Shown: positions 16,652-26,732 of the stretch, in pieces
How the letters are laid out: each line of letters opens with the position of its first letter
How positions within the stretch are numbered: position 1 is the first letter of the stretch
NCBI GenBank assembly: GCA_002709045.1
Contig: PAPJ01000018.1
Location: 1-54,983, forward strand
DNA from: Planctomycetaceae bacterium
Lineage (GTDB): Bacteria; Planctomycetota; Planctomycetia; Pirellulales; Pirellulaceae
DNA: 54,983 nt
Reading direction: 5' to 3'
Made by a program: the position numbers and the translations under genes
Notes under the pieces: generated by a model
Databases searched by the model: none
Seen by the model: the letters and a program-made list of their open reading frames with translations, nothing else
Told to the model about the DNA's origin: nothing

Positions 16652-18937
16652 TCACTTAGATTGGTCGAATAGATAAGCCTTGCCCTCCAGTACAACTATG
16701 ACTTTCTCTGTCAACTGCAGAACCGATCCCAACTGTTTGCCATAGATTGCAGCAAGGTCAAAATATTGTTTGCTGAAACGTTTCACTTTGATCGGATTAT
16801 TCATCTGATCATTTGCAGCAACCGAGTCCACCCAGATATGGTCTTCAAGGTAGAAGGATTTAGCTCCAATCTGACGTAAATTACGGACCTCCTCCGCCTT
16901 TTCTGCGTTGACACCCTTAAAACGAACCGTACCATCTGCCGTTCTATCGTCCACCGCTGCTTGTCCTCCCATCGCGCCGGCTGACTGTAAAGCAGACTTC
17001 ATTACGCGCTGTCGAAAGCCAAATTCACCAGATTGCTGATTGAGTCCTCCCAATTGCTCGTTCACCCGCTTGCGTGCAGAATCCAAGTCACGCACATTAC
17101 TGTCTTCATCTGCCAGATAGGCAGTATAAGGGGTCAGAATCCCGTGTTTTCTAGAAAGATAAATCATCTCGTCAGTCAACTCATCATTTTGACCATGGAG
17201 ATCAATTTGATCAATAATTTCTCCAACTCGACGAACAGCCCATAGCTTTTCAATAAAAGCATGCTTTGTACCTTTTGATTTTGCTACAAGCTCTGTTGGA
17301 AAATCCATGTTCACTTTTTCATCGTTCACATCCCCTCGCAGCAGAACATTGGCCTGCCCGGCAAGACGATAGCGACCTGCGAGGACTATCTGATCTCCGG
17401 CAAAAACATCGTAAACTTTTTTGGGGTAAACGCGATTTACGGAACGTAAGTTCATATTCCTATCCGTATCGACATCAATATTAATCGAGACATCGGTCAT
17501 CACCGGGGATGAAATACGGGAATAAAACTGAGCAACCTTTTCTTCGATATCCTCATTAGGACTTACATAGGCGCTTTGCCCAAACCCTTCTCGGGCAAGT
17601 TTATCCAGTAGTAAACTATTGACGTTATATCCAAGCCCAAAACAGCAAATTCTGTTGCGACTGGCATTGGCCTGTTTCATATTTTCCACAATTTTAATAA
17701 TCGACGTTTCCCCTCGGGTCGGCTTACCATCGGTCAGAAAGACCACATAGCCAGGATGTTGATCGTCTTTTAAGAAATCGAGAGCGGTCGACATTGCTCC
17801 ATCAATGTTCGTACTTCCACCGGCGAACAGGCCCTCAACAAAATTCAGCGCGGCAGCACGAGTCTGTTGATTAAAAATCTGGAGTTCCGGTTCGAAAGAT
17901 TCCACTTCCGCATCGTACGCCACGATATTGAACAAATCACCTTCGTTAAGATGATTTACCACGAACTTAGATGCTTCTTTGGCTTGTTGCATCGATTTGC
18001 CAACCATACTGCCGCTACGGTCGATAACAAACACTACTTTCTTGCGAATCGCTTCTTCCCTCTTCTGTTCAACCTTTGGGGATACCAGCATCAGAAAATA
18101 GCCATCTTCTTTGTCCTTGGGCCGGTAACTAAGAACACTTGCCGCCAATGCCTGATTTCCGACGTTGTAGAAAATCTGTAGATCCGATGCCGGAATGACT
18201 TTTTTAAGTTCCAGTTTGACTCGCGCCAGTTTTTCTGAAGGTCGTTGAATCTCCAGTATATGAGTTGGGCTATAAATGCTTTTAATATCCTGCTGAGACT
18301 TAATCACCAAGTTAACCTTCAATCGGTCCAATTGATTGGAGGAATACTGAGCATTTCGTAACGGCAATATCCATTGAGTAAGACCCTGCTCCTGGCGGCA
18401 AATTTGCACATAGCGTATCGTCACGACACGTCGTTGCCCCGGCGGAATCGGAAATACACTTGTGCGAAACATTCCCGAACCTAACCATTCAAGCAGAGCC
18501 GGATCCTGATTACGACGGATATATCCTTCGTAGATTTTTCGAGCTTCTTCAGTAGGCAGCAACTTTGCTTCATATTCTTTATCACCCACCATCAAGGTAA
18601 GACGGTCAATCGCTCCATTCTGGGGAACCGGAAATACAAAGCAAGCCTCGATCGTACGGCTAGATGTATTATGGAATTCCTGAGCAATCTGTACCTGAAC
18701 AACCTGCCCGTCAATAACCGCATCGACGCTCAATGACTTCACATGATAAGCATGTAACGCTTGTCCGGGATTGACAATCTCAGGTCTTGGGTCGCGATCT
18801 CGAAAATCGATTAGGGCCCCCTGCCCACAAGCAGAATTTGTCCAGCCGCTGGAAACACTAAAAACCAGAAGTGCTAACCACGCCATGCTCAAAGGCTTTA
18901 TGCCAACTTTTAAGTGCCTCTTTTGCAACTGTCTCAT
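16652..18937 (-). CDS. Exported VIT-domain and von Willebrand factor A-domain protein
   Basis: 761 residues from the ATG at 18935-18937, which has a good Shine-Dalgarno sequence (GGGAGAG); a longer frame reaching 19012 lacks such support. A signal peptide spans about residues 1-39. The VIT (vault/inter-alpha-trypsin inhibitor) domain is at about 60-180 (FVFPVPQNGAIDRL, EEARKIYEGY). A vWA domain follows with an intact metal-site motif DRSGS at residues 306-310 and FLTDGKPTRGE later. No C-terminal membrane anchor or sortase motif is seen. The family resembles secreted inter-alpha-trypsin-inhibitor-heavy-chain-like proteins common in planctomycetes. The actual role is unknown; protein-protein or surface adhesion is inferred. 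Confidence 0.88.
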   Translation of the reverse strand: MRQLQKRHLKVGIKPLSMAWLALLVFSVSSGWTNSACGQGALIDFRDRDPRPEIVNPGQALHAYHVKSLSVDAVIDGQVVQVQIAQEFHNTSSRTIEACFVFPVPQNGAIDRLTLMVGDKEYEAKLLPTEEARKIYEGYIRRNQDPALLEWLGSGMFRTSVFPIPPGQRRVVTIRYVQICRQEQGLTQWILPLRNAQYSSNQLDRLKVNLVIKSQQDIKSIYSPTHILEIQRPSEKLARVKLELKKVIPASDLQIFYNVGNQALAASVLSYRPKDKEDGYFLMLVSPKVEQKREEAIRKKVVFVIDRSGSMVGKSMQQAKEASKFVVNHLNEGDLFNIVAYDAEVESFEPELQIFNQQTRAAALNFVEGLFAGGSTNIDGAMSTALDFLKDDQHPGYVVFLTDGKPTRGETSIIKIVENMKQANASRNRICCFGLGYNVNSLLLDKLAREGFGQSAYVSPNEDIEEKVAQFYSRISSPVMTDVSINIDVDTDRNMNLRSVNRVYPKKVYDVFAGDQIVLAGRYRLAGQANVLLRGDVNDEKVNMDFPTELVAKSKGTKHAFIEKLWAVRRVGEIIDQIDLHGQNDELTDEMIYLSRKHGILTPYTAYLADEDSNVRDLDSARKRVNEQLGGLNQQSGEFGFRQRVMKSALQSAGAMGGQAAVDDRTADGTVRFKGVNAEKAEEVRNLRQIGAKSFYLEDHIWVDSVAANDQMNNPIKVKRFSKQYFDLAAIYGKQLGSVLQLTEKVIVVLEGKAYLFDQSK

Positions 18938-19156
18938 CGGTCTCTCCCTTTGATTAAGCCGGTGGTAACTTGCTTCTTTGTGTATTTCAGGGCAAAAATA
19001 TCCGCTCTTCATTTTTGGATACTATTTGAATGATAGAAGTTCCCAAATGTTTCGGAATTCTTTCAAATTCTTTCAGTCCTCACCCCTGACCGCTTGTCCA
19101 GCAACTGTCCGGCCTTGCCTTATCTGTCCCAATTTGACAAACTTTGCACTCGACAT

Positions 19157-19924
19157 ATGGAACCCCGGGCGACAGCATACGTGCGTACCAAACAAAATCA
19201 TTATAGAACGCTAATAATTTTACTAGCAGCACTATCTGGAATCACATTTCCCGGATGTATTCATTCGCGCGTCTGGACCTGGGGCGATGACGGACCCGAA
19301 ATTGAAGAGAATTATCTTCGGGAAGAGGCGGAACTACCAAAACTTGAAAATCCAATGGTTGTAACTATACGCGACCGAAATCTACTGTGGAACATTCTTG
19401 TTGATACCATTGAAGACTATTTTATCATTCGCCACGAGGAGCAAATCCAACTGGTTGGAAATACACTTACAGAGGGTTATCTACAAACCGCCCATGCCGA
19501 TGCCGCGACAATGCTCGAGGCCTGGCGTAAAGATAATGCCGGTGGTTTCGATCAACTTCATGCGACTCTTCAAACGATACGCCGACAAGCCGAAATACAT
19601 GTCAGGCCGTCACGTGAAGGTTTTCGAATTGAAGTTATCGTTCACAAACTGCAGGAAGATTTGGCGCAGCCTGAATATGCCACCGTAGGCGGTGCAACGC
19701 TGCGGCACAGCGCCACTCATTCTCGTCCCCGGGATCTTGGGATTGTCACTACCGAAACACTTGGATGGATTCCATCTGGTAGAGATACGGCTCTGGAACA
19801 GTTAATACTTAACGATCTGCAACAACGCATGTCCGAGGCAACAATTCCTGTTAACGGACCTCCGGCGTCGCAGGTAGATCCAAACCCGCTGAGTCCCATC
19901 CGATTCCCATCGCTGGGAAACTAA
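19157..19924 (+). CDS. Unknown lipoprotein
   Basis: 255 residues from the ATG at 19157-19159; an upstream TTG at 19094 is possible, but the ATG places a normal signal peptide. A lipobox-like FPGC puts the lipid-bearing Cys at residue 34 after a hydrophobic stretch (IILLAALSGITF). The mature part is acidic then mixed alpha/beta, with no domain I recognise. A segment around residues 110-180 (DAATMLEAWRKDNAGGF and following) reads as soluble globular. It is divergently transcribed from the VIT/vWA gene. No function is assigned. Confidence 0.72.
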   Translation: MEPRATAYVRTKQNHYRTLIILLAALSGITFPGCIHSRVWTWGDDGPEIEENYLREEAELPKLENPMVVTIRDRNLLWNILVDTIEDYFIIRHEEQIQLVGNTLTEGYLQTAHADAATMLEAWRKDNAGGFDQLHATLQTIRRQAEIHVRPSREGFRIEVIVHKLQEDLAQPEYATVGGATLRHSATHSRPRDLGIVTTETLGWIPSGRDTALEQLILNDLQQRMSEATIPVNGPPASQVDPNPLSPIRFPSLGN

Positions 19925-19931
19925 GGCCGCC

Positions 19932-20198
19932 CTAAGCTGTCAATGGAAGATAGGGTTTCCAGACATCTCTGAGGACAACGGGAATTTGCTGCGTGTCGAG
20001 GCTGTCGGCAAACTTCAAAGCGTTGCCGATGGCGTGCAGTTGTTCCAGTGAATTCTGGCCCACATCCAGAATAATCCACCTCTTTCCCCCAAATTCACAC
20101 ATTCCACCGGATTGGCCGTCCAGCAAATCCTGACGGATAGAAAAGCCGAGATCACCGGCAGTCTGCTTAGCCAACGTCAACATCTGCTGAATTTCCAT
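19932..20198 (-). CDS. Small conserved-looking protein of unknown function
   Basis: 88 residues from the ATG at 20196-20198, preceded by a good Shine-Dalgarno sequence (AGAGG about 7 bases upstream). A longer frame reaching 20333 lacks this signal and its extra residues look like noncoding sequence. The protein is soluble, with an N-terminal helix (MEIQQMLTLAKQTAGDLGF), a WIILDVGQN strand and a final DVWKPYLPLTA. Its stop is only 7 bp from that of the convergent lipoprotein gene. Not recognised. Confidence 0.6.
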   Translation of the reverse strand: MEIQQMLTLAKQTAGDLGFSIRQDLLDGQSGGMCEFGGKRWIILDVGQNSLEQLHAIGNALKFADSLDTQQIPVVLRDVWKPYLPLTA

Positions 20199-20484
20199 GC
20201 TTACCTCTACTTTTAAGCCTGCTAGACGTTTGCCTGTCTTTCCAATGCCGCAAACTTTAACGCTGGCGACCCAAACCAAAGCGGAATTATAAGTTCTAGG
20301 CCTGTTGTCACCCAGACCAATAGGTCGATTCATAGAGAGTGGTGGTTTTGCGCCCTTAACTGCTGAACTCGTGCGAGATTAGCGGTTAGAAAAGCAGGAC
20401 AAAAGGACTTGTCTCTGGCAAACCAGGCAATCTTTAACGCCAACAACAATCCATAGCGGTAACTAAAAAATAACGGGTAAGCAC

Positions 20485-21390
20485 ATGGAAAAATCAGAAA
20501 ACAACGAGGCCGACTTTTTAGCTGAGGATGTCAATTCCGAACAACCGGTTGAACTGACACACTCTTCTGAAGAGCATCATCTGTGCGTTGAATCAGCTGA
20601 TGCGCAATCCAGCAGCCAATCTCCGGACGAAGGCCCAGATAGCCAAACGCAGATTGACATACTCAAACAACAGTTGGCTGAAGCTCAAAAGCTGACGGCG
20701 TTGGGTGAACTAGTCGGAACCACTACTCACGAATTCAACAACATTCTGATGACAGTACTGAACTATGCCAAAATGGGGATGCGTCACCGTGATGATGAAA
20801 CTCGGGATAAAGCCTTCGATAAAATTCTGGCTGCCAGTCAGCGCGCAGCGAAAATTACTAATGCGGTACTAGGTATGGCACGAAATCGATCCGATATTAT
20901 TGAATCGACCGATCTCGGTAAAGTTATTGATGATGCTCTGGTACTACTAGAACGTGAAATGAGTAAATACCGAATCTCCTTGGAAGTAGAACTGTTAGAC
21001 GTACCTGAAACTGAATGTAACGGTAATCAAATCCAACAGGTACTCCTGAATCTGCTCACCAACGCACGCCAGGCAATGGATATTGGCGGTACTATCTGGG
21101 TTAAACTTGAACATGACGCAGAAGAAAACATGAACGTACTGACGGTCAGAGATTCAGGTTGTGGGATTCCTCAGGAGGAGCTTCCGAGAATATTTGATCC
21201 TTTTTACAGCACAAAATGCGGCCCCGATGAGAGCGGCAAAGGTGGCACCGGACTCGGACTCAGTTCCTGCTTAAATATCATCGATTCGCATAAGGGCAGA
21301 CTAAAAATTGAAAGTACGGTCGGCATTGGAACACAGTTTATCATCATGCTGCCCGTCGCCGGCGATGAAGAAAATCTGGCCGTTGCCTAG
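20485..21390 (+). CDS. Soluble NtrB-like sensor histidine kinase
   Basis: 301 residues with no membrane helix. Residues 1-65 are acidic and low-complexity, then a short coiled coil (IDILKQQLAEAQKLTALGEL) leads into the HisKA H-box THEFNNIL (His near 81). The HATPase domain has NLLTNARQAM, RDSGCGIP, FDPFYSTK and GTGLGLS. The HEFNN form of the H-box and FDPFYSTK are typical of the NtrB-like HPK4 class. No PAS domain or response regulator is adjacent, so the input and partner are unknown. The ATG at 20485 has GGGTAAGC just upstream. Confidence 0.9.
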   Translation: MEKSENNEADFLAEDVNSEQPVELTHSSEEHHLCVESADAQSSSQSPDEGPDSQTQIDILKQQLAEAQKLTALGELVGTTTHEFNNILMTVLNYAKMGMRHRDDETRDKAFDKILAASQRAAKITNAVLGMARNRSDIIESTDLGKVIDDALVLLEREMSKYRISLEVELLDVPETECNGNQIQQVLLNLLTNARQAMDIGGTIWVKLEHDAEENMNVLTVRDSGCGIPQEELPRIFDPFYSTKCGPDESGKGGTGLGLSSCLNIIDSHKGRLKIESTVGIGTQFIIMLPVAGDEENLAVA

Positions 21391-21441
21391 TTAAATCTGT
21401 GACATCCCGATACATCGGGGAGCAGAGATGATCCGAAAAGG

Positions 21442-21912
21442 CTATTTACCGGACTTTCGTTTCTTTTTCTTTCTTCGTTCAAAGTCAGCAACCTGACGCA
21501 ACAACGGGTTGATTGTCTTATCCTGAATGTCATGTGGCGGATTCCAATCCATCCACTCGTAGCCAATATGTTCTGTCGGGACAACTTTTCCAGAAATCCC
21601 TTTCTTCAATTTGGCCAGAAAAATAACCAGTCGCTTCTCAACATTAGCGCCGCGGCCTTTCCAGTTTTTAACCAGATAACAGTCTTCGTAGAGAAATTTA
21701 TTTCGCAGCTTGATCTCACCACGATCAATCCCGGTCTCCTCTTCAAACTCACGCAACGCACACTCAAGCTCGGTTTCACCGGGATCCACATGCCCTTTGG
21801 GAAGATCCCATCGCCGCGCGTGTTCCATCAGCAAGAATTGTTTACGGCCATTTTGTTTCCTGAATAACAAAATGCCGCAGGATACAGGTTGTTTCTCTGA
21901 AGCGGTTGGCAT
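21442..21912 (-). CDS. Nudix hydrolase
   Basis: 156 residues from the ATG at 21910-21912; a TTG three codons upstream is possible. The complete Nudix box is present: G-H-V-D-P-G-E-T-E, then REFEEETGI (GX5EX7REUXEEXGU). The preceding WDLPKGHVDPGE resembles the Ap4A/diadenosine polyphosphate hydrolase type, so cleavage of a dinucleoside polyphosphate or related nucleotide is likely. The tail is very basic (RRKKKKRKSGK). Convergent with the soluble sensor kinase. Confidence 0.92.
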   Translation of the reverse strand: MPTASEKQPVSCGILLFRKQNGRKQFLLMEHARRWDLPKGHVDPGETELECALREFEEETGIDRGEIKLRNKFLYEDCYLVKNWKGRGANVEKRLVIFLAKLKKGISGKVVPTEHIGYEWMDWNPPHDIQDKTINPLLRQVADFERRKKKKRKSGK

Positions 21913-21943
21913 AATAATCAAAAATCGTGGTCAGTTAATCAGC

Positions 21944-23011
21944 TTATTTACCCGGCAGGACAAAGTCCCCGATGAATAACTGGCTGGTATGTGTATCTGT
22001 ACGAGTACTTGTCCACATAAGCTGTTTGCCATCCGGTGAGAAGACAGGCAGGACATCAGCACCGATATGATCAGTAACACGTACTATTTCACCAATTGAA
22101 AACTGTCCATCTTTGGAGACTGTGTACTTTGCCATCCACAAATCATAGTTCGGTCGTCCTCCGGTCGAGTGATCCGCTCCTGACCAGATAATGTAAGGTG
22201 CCGACGGATGCCAGTATGGCCCCCAGTTCACTCCGACGTCATCGGTCAAAGCAACTTCATTCTTTCCATCAATGCCGATTACGTAAATCTGAAGCATATT
22301 TTCTTCTTTGCGGTCGCTTCGAAAAATCACCCATTTACCATCTGGTGAGATGAAAGGGCCTCCGTCATATCCTTTGGCATTCGTCAACTGCCGCACATTA
22401 CCACCATCTGCGTCCATTAGATAAAGGTCCGGGTCACCGTCACGAGTACTGCAGAAGGCGATGAGTTTTCCATCTTTCGAATAAGCACCTTCCGCATCGT
22501 AACCGTCCACATTAGTCAACCGTTTAAGAATCTTTCCTTTTGGCGTGGCAACAAACATTTCAGTGTGCGGATCGAATGGCCAGGAATACCGACGTCGTAC
22601 TCCATTTTTACGATCGTCTTCCTGCTGCTTGATTTCCGCCTTCTCCGTAGCTGTCATTTCCGGATCAAGGTGACTCGAAGCGAAGAGGATGTGTTTACCA
22701 TCAATCGTGTAAAAGCTACAGGTTGTGCGTCCTCGACCAGTACTGACCAATCGTGGTCGTCCACCCTCAAGTGGCTGAGTATAAATCTGATAGAACGGGT
22801 AATCTTTGGTGATCGCCTGATAGACGATTCGTTTTCCATCTGGTGAGAAATATCCTTCACCAGCTTTCACAAAAGACGAAGTAACCTGTTGTACATTCTT
22901 AAGAAATCCCGACTCCAGTTCACTTACCTGAACTTCCTGAGCGTCCAGTAGAGCAACACCACCGGTCATCGTTAGCATGACTGACGCAAATACAATAATT
23001 CCCTGTCTCAT
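21944..23011 (-). CDS. Exported TolB-like beta-propeller protein (PD40 repeats)
   Basis: 355 residues with a signal peptide (about 1-24, VMLTMTGGVALLDAQ). At least five propeller blades with the PD40/TolB pattern are visible: GYFSPDGKRIVYQA, SFYTIDGKHILFAS, GAYSKDGKLIAFCS, PFISPDGKWVIFRS and PVFSPDGKQLMWTS, several followed by DPDLYLMDADG-type turns. It is related to the C-terminal domain of TolB and to propeller parts of dipeptidyl peptidases, but carries no peptidase domain. Periplasmic binding or sensing is inferred. The Nudix gene follows 31 bp downstream, possibly on the same transcript. Confidence 0.85.
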   Translation of the reverse strand: MRQGIIVFASVMLTMTGGVALLDAQEVQVSELESGFLKNVQQVTSSFVKAGEGYFSPDGKRIVYQAITKDYPFYQIYTQPLEGGRPRLVSTGRGRTTCSFYTIDGKHILFASSHLDPEMTATEKAEIKQQEDDRKNGVRRRYSWPFDPHTEMFVATPKGKILKRLTNVDGYDAEGAYSKDGKLIAFCSTRDGDPDLYLMDADGGNVRQLTNAKGYDGGPFISPDGKWVIFRSDRKEENMLQIYVIGIDGKNEVALTDDVGVNWGPYWHPSAPYIIWSGADHSTGGRPNYDLWMAKYTVSKDGQFSIGEIVRVTDHIGADVLPVFSPDGKQLMWTSTRTDTHTSQLFIGDFVLPGK

Positions 23012-23190
23012 ATTTATCCAATCTTTGCAAAAAAATTCAAATACTTACCAATACCAAAATACTTTCATATTGCCGAATCTTAGATAATCCCTATCAATCC
23101 CAATGTAGCAAACCGTACACTATAATCAATGAGACATATCTGGCTCAAACCGCATGCCAATTTAGAATTCGACTATTCACGGGCAAGTCT

Positions 23191-23760
23191 ATGAAAATTT
23201 ATACACGTACGGGCGATTCAGGCGAAACAGGTTTGGCTGGTGGCGGACGGGTTTCCAAAGATAGCCTTGTCATTGAAACGGTGGGGACTATTGACGAAGT
23301 TAATGCTGTTCTGGGAATCGTCCGCAGCTTCTCACTACCTGACAATATCCAGAACCAACTCCAAGAGACGCAATCCCGATTGTTCGATGCCGGAGCTGTG
23401 GTTGCCTCCAAAGAAGGATATGATTGTGGCGTGGCAATCGAGGCCAAAGAATCAGAATGGCTGGAAAAACGAATCGACGAGTTCACTCAAGAGCTGCCCA
23501 CATTGCGACATTTCATACTGCCCGGAGGGCACCCGGCAGCGGCCCATACTCATCAGGCCAGATCGGTCTGTCGCCGTGCTGAACGACTTCTCGTCAGCCT
23601 GCAAGAAGAAACAGAAAATCCGTTGGGTGATATACTCATCTACCTCAACAGGCTTAGCGATTATCTTTTCGTACTGGCACGAACGCTGAATGCTTTACAT
23701 TCAGAAAAAGAGATGATCTGGAGCGGTGCCAGTCGTAACAGCGACCAATCAGCGTCTTAG
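23191..23760 (+). CDS. ATP:cob(I)alamin adenosyltransferase, PduO type
   Basis: 189 residues. The enzyme transfers adenosyl from ATP to reduced corrinoid to make coenzyme B12. The N-terminal ATP-binding signature TRTGDSGETGLAGGGRVSK is present, followed by IDEVNAVLG. The helical bundle carries HQARSVCRRAERL and NRLSDYLFVLAR, the conserved C-terminal motifs. No other corrinoid genes or B12 riboswitch are nearby, so it probably serves salvage or a B12-dependent enzyme elsewhere. Its TAG stop overlaps the stop of the convergent downstream gene by 3 of 4 shared bases. Confidence 0.94.
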   Translation: MKIYTRTGDSGETGLAGGGRVSKDSLVIETVGTIDEVNAVLGIVRSFSLPDNIQNQLQETQSRLFDAGAVVASKEGYDCGVAIEAKESEWLEKRIDEFTQELPTLRHFILPGGHPAAAHTHQARSVCRRAERLLVSLQEETENPLGDILIYLNRLSDYLFVLARTLNALHSEKEMIWSGASRNSDQSAS

Positions 23761-24461
23761 ATATCCATACCCAATCGAAAACTCAGCTGATCAAACTGCT
23801 TCTGATAAAGCGGACGAGAGGAATGTACATGATCTTGCTCTGTGATGAATTGCATATTCTCCATTGGCCATACATCATAGCTAAACAGGATTTGTTCAAA
23901 AGGCCTTAAATCTTCAGCATAAATCATCAACATTTTATGCTCGTCAAGCTGAACTTCAAGTTGCTTCTTAGGATTCACAACTGCCACACCTGTACAACCA
24001 TCATTCATAATCAGCGTTTCATAATCGCACAGCGTACTCTTAAAAACCGGCAGGTCAATCTTTTCACGATAGAGATCTTCGTGAGAGCCGTCGCCATGTG
24101 AATGACTGGTTTCCAGAACACAATCGACAAGTTTGCCAAGAGGATCCATAAGTTCCAGAAACAGATCAAAAAGAATCTCACGTGTCGCCGCAGCCAGAAT
24201 CATCGGCAAGGCCATATTGCGACTGCGGGAACGAAACATTTCCCGGCGATAACCCTGTCGTAATGCGAGAAATGAATCTTTACCGGGACGAACTGCATCT
24301 GTGAACTCAAACGAACCAATGGAATTCAGTTCGAAAAGTGACTCGGATAAAGCGATCTTCTCGTTGATGTAATCTTGATCTGCAGACGTTTGTGCATGCC
24401 ATTCACTTCCCTGTGCCAGTGAGTTGGATTCATTGGATTCAAAGAACGGAGTGGAATTCAT
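23757..24461 (-). CDS. Protein of unknown function
   Basis: 234 residues from the ATG at 24459-24461 (a TTG directly precedes it). There is no signal peptide or membrane segment, and the protein is acidic overall. Residues 70-110 contain a helical, hydrophobic stretch (MALPMILAAATREILFDLFLELMDPLG) around a cluster of His and Asp residues (SHSHGDGSHED near 120). The C-terminal half looks alpha/beta (LPVFKSTLCDYETLIMNDG). I do not recognise the family. It lies downstream of the transglutaminase lipoprotein gene on the same strand. Confidence 0.7.
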   Translation of the reverse strand: MNSTPFFESNESNSLAQGSEWHAQTSADQDYINEKIALSESLFELNSIGSFEFTDAVRPGKDSFLALRQGYRREMFRSRSRNMALPMILAAATREILFDLFLELMDPLGKLVDCVLETSHSHGDGSHEDLYREKIDLPVFKSTLCDYETLIMNDGCTGVAVVNPKKQLEVQLDEHKMLMIYAEDLRPFEQILFSYDVWPMENMQFITEQDHVHSSRPLYQKQFDQLSFRLGMDI

Positions 24462-24506
24462 CAATGACCTACTTTATTGTTCATGCCGGTTAGAGGACTG
24501 GGTTTG

Positions 24507-24531
24507 ACCAAAACTCTATCTCTGTTTTGGT
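24507..24531 (-). promoter_or_regulatory. Hairpin in the leader of the unknown gene
   Basis: ACCAAAAC (24507-24514) and GTTTTGGT (24524-24531) form a perfect 8-bp stem with a 9-base loop, in the 155 bp between the transglutaminase gene and the next minus-strand gene. There is no T run after it, so it is not a clear terminator. It may be a leader hairpin or protein site. Confidence 0.35.
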
Positions 24532-24616
24532 AACTACACAACAAACCTAGGTTACCTAGCCAACCGTGCATGAAATTGCAGGTAAGAATCAAGGAAAAAT
24601 CGTTTTTGCCTTCCAA

Positions 24617-26140
24617 CTATTGGCAGAAAACACTTAAATCACCGAGTAAAACCAATCCTGATAAGAGAAATGGCTGGTCATTTTCGTTGGTTAGTGAAGA
24701 ATCGGCAATTTTTATATATCGAGACCATTTTTCTTTTGCCGTCGGACGGGTGGTATCCACTGAGACCCAGCGACCATCCAGATAGACTTCATTCCACATA
24801 TGAAAATAACATCTAGTCAAAGCTCCATCAGGCACGGCTACCAGACCGCTGACCAGCCGTGATGGCAAACCAGCAGAGCGAGCCATCGCCGCCAGCAAAC
24901 ATGCATGCTCAGTACAGTCACCTTCGCCGCTTTCAAATGCATCAACAGCTGAGGCCATTGCTTTGGAATAATTCTTTTCATCCATGTGTTCGTAAACAAA
25001 GTTCTGAATAGCTTTTAGCTTTTCAGTGTCACTTTCCAACTCTTTTGTAAGTTCTTCTGCCTTGGCCTGTAGTGGGGCATAGTCAGATTCAATGAGCGGT
25101 CCGCTGTCAAGGTATTCTTCTGCCGGAGCCTCATCGTCCAGATCAAGATTCACAGCGTCATTAGAAATTTCAAGTACTACTTCGTCTTTGCCGTTCTTTC
25201 TCACGGATTGATAAAGCGTGTTGGGAAACATGTCTCTTAAATCGGTAAGTGTGGAATGTAGTGTCAGTATTTGTCGGGTGGCTTCCTGATTATAAATACC
25301 GTCAATTTCCACTGAAGTCACTTCGTTGAAATCAACTTTCTCACCCGAATCTTTGACCTTTAAATGAGCAGCCGTTACCTCTGTCCTTTTCTCGACATAC
25401 ACGAATTCCATCGCCATCTGCGGATAGGTCGCTCGCATCATAAGACCTTCACTATTAATCCATAAATTACCCTCCATCGAAACTCCTTGCCCTTCTGACA
25501 CGACTCTGATTTTGAGTAATCGCTGTCCGGGAAATGCTTCGATCTCTTCATAGTCGGACGCTATCAAAGTTTGCTTATAAACAGCAAGGCTAGTCGGTTC
25601 AACATTCGAAAGCGTTCTCGTTTCTCCCGGTTTCATAATATTCTTAAGCAGAGACAATTCGATCCCCAGGGGTCCCAGAGTACCGGACTGCCATGGAAGC
25701 TTGGCATTGGATACCTCCTCTGCATTCTCTACACGCACTTGCAATGTATCGTCCGCAACAACCGCAAAGGTTGCTGTCGTTCCTCCTTCGTTCGAATCAA
25801 CGCTCATATTTTTCAGGACGCCGGCGGGCGATTCCACAAAATGCACATCCATTAATGTTGGCATCACATCGTCTCCGCGATTGAACTGCATCATCATAAA
25901 CCAGATTCCATACACTTCATCCGCTTTGATGTCATGCTTAGCATCCATAAGCACATAGCCAACGGTATGGTCTTTGACTTTGATCAGATAATTACTCTTA
26001 AGTAGTACTTTGTCACGACTACCTTCAAGATTCACCTCGGGCCACTGGGTCTTCTTCGGTTTATCTGAACATCCCGGCAAAAAAACCAAAACGGCAAGAA
26101 TCACAAATGCTGAGAATCGCAATGAGAGCTGACCTACCAT
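24617..26140 (-). CDS. Transglutaminase-like lipoprotein
   Basis: 507 residues. The signal peptide ends in a lipobox LPGC with the lipid-bearing Cys at residue 24. A long beta-rich region (about 30-330) precedes a transglutaminase/protease-like core with the full triad: Cys409 in GEGDCTEHA, His447 in YFHMWNEV and Asp462 in VSVDTTRPT. Proteins of this layout (TgpA-like/papain fold) are usually peptidases or protein cross-linkers in the envelope; the substrate here is unknown. Start ATG at 26138-26140. Confidence 0.88.
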   Translation of the reverse strand: MVGQLSLRFSAFVILAVLVFLPGCSDKPKKTQWPEVNLEGSRDKVLLKSNYLIKVKDHTVGYVLMDAKHDIKADEVYGIWFMMMQFNRGDDVMPTLMDVHFVESPAGVLKNMSVDSNEGGTTATFAVVADDTLQVRVENAEEVSNAKLPWQSGTLGPLGIELSLLKNIMKPGETRTLSNVEPTSLAVYKQTLIASDYEEIEAFPGQRLLKIRVVSEGQGVSMEGNLWINSEGLMMRATYPQMAMEFVYVEKRTEVTAAHLKVKDSGEKVDFNEVTSVEIDGIYNQEATRQILTLHSTLTDLRDMFPNTLYQSVRKNGKDEVVLEISNDAVNLDLDDEAPAEEYLDSGPLIESDYAPLQAKAEELTKELESDTEKLKAIQNFVYEHMDEKNYSKAMASAVDAFESGEGDCTEHACLLAAMARSAGLPSRLVSGLVAVPDGALTRCYFHMWNEVYLDGRWVSVDTTRPTAKEKWSRYIKIADSSLTNENDQPFLLSGLVLLGDLSVFCQ

Positions 26141-26243
26141 GTTAACGTTTCCGTAATGATTAATTAATCTTTGAAGCTTCTACGAATAGTGAACGAATCC
26201 GGCTTTATCATCAAATTCAGTTTCGATAGAATCGAATAGGTAA

Positions 26244-26690
<447 letters not shown>

Positions 26691-26732
26691 TCCGACTCCC
26701 TCCGTACTCTTGTTCATACTGTAAAAGTCTGC

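Noticed and set aside
21406..21419. Terminator CCCGA-TACA-TCGGG between the soluble kinase and Nudix genes
   Set aside because: Five-bp stem and no T run on either strand; too weak to list.
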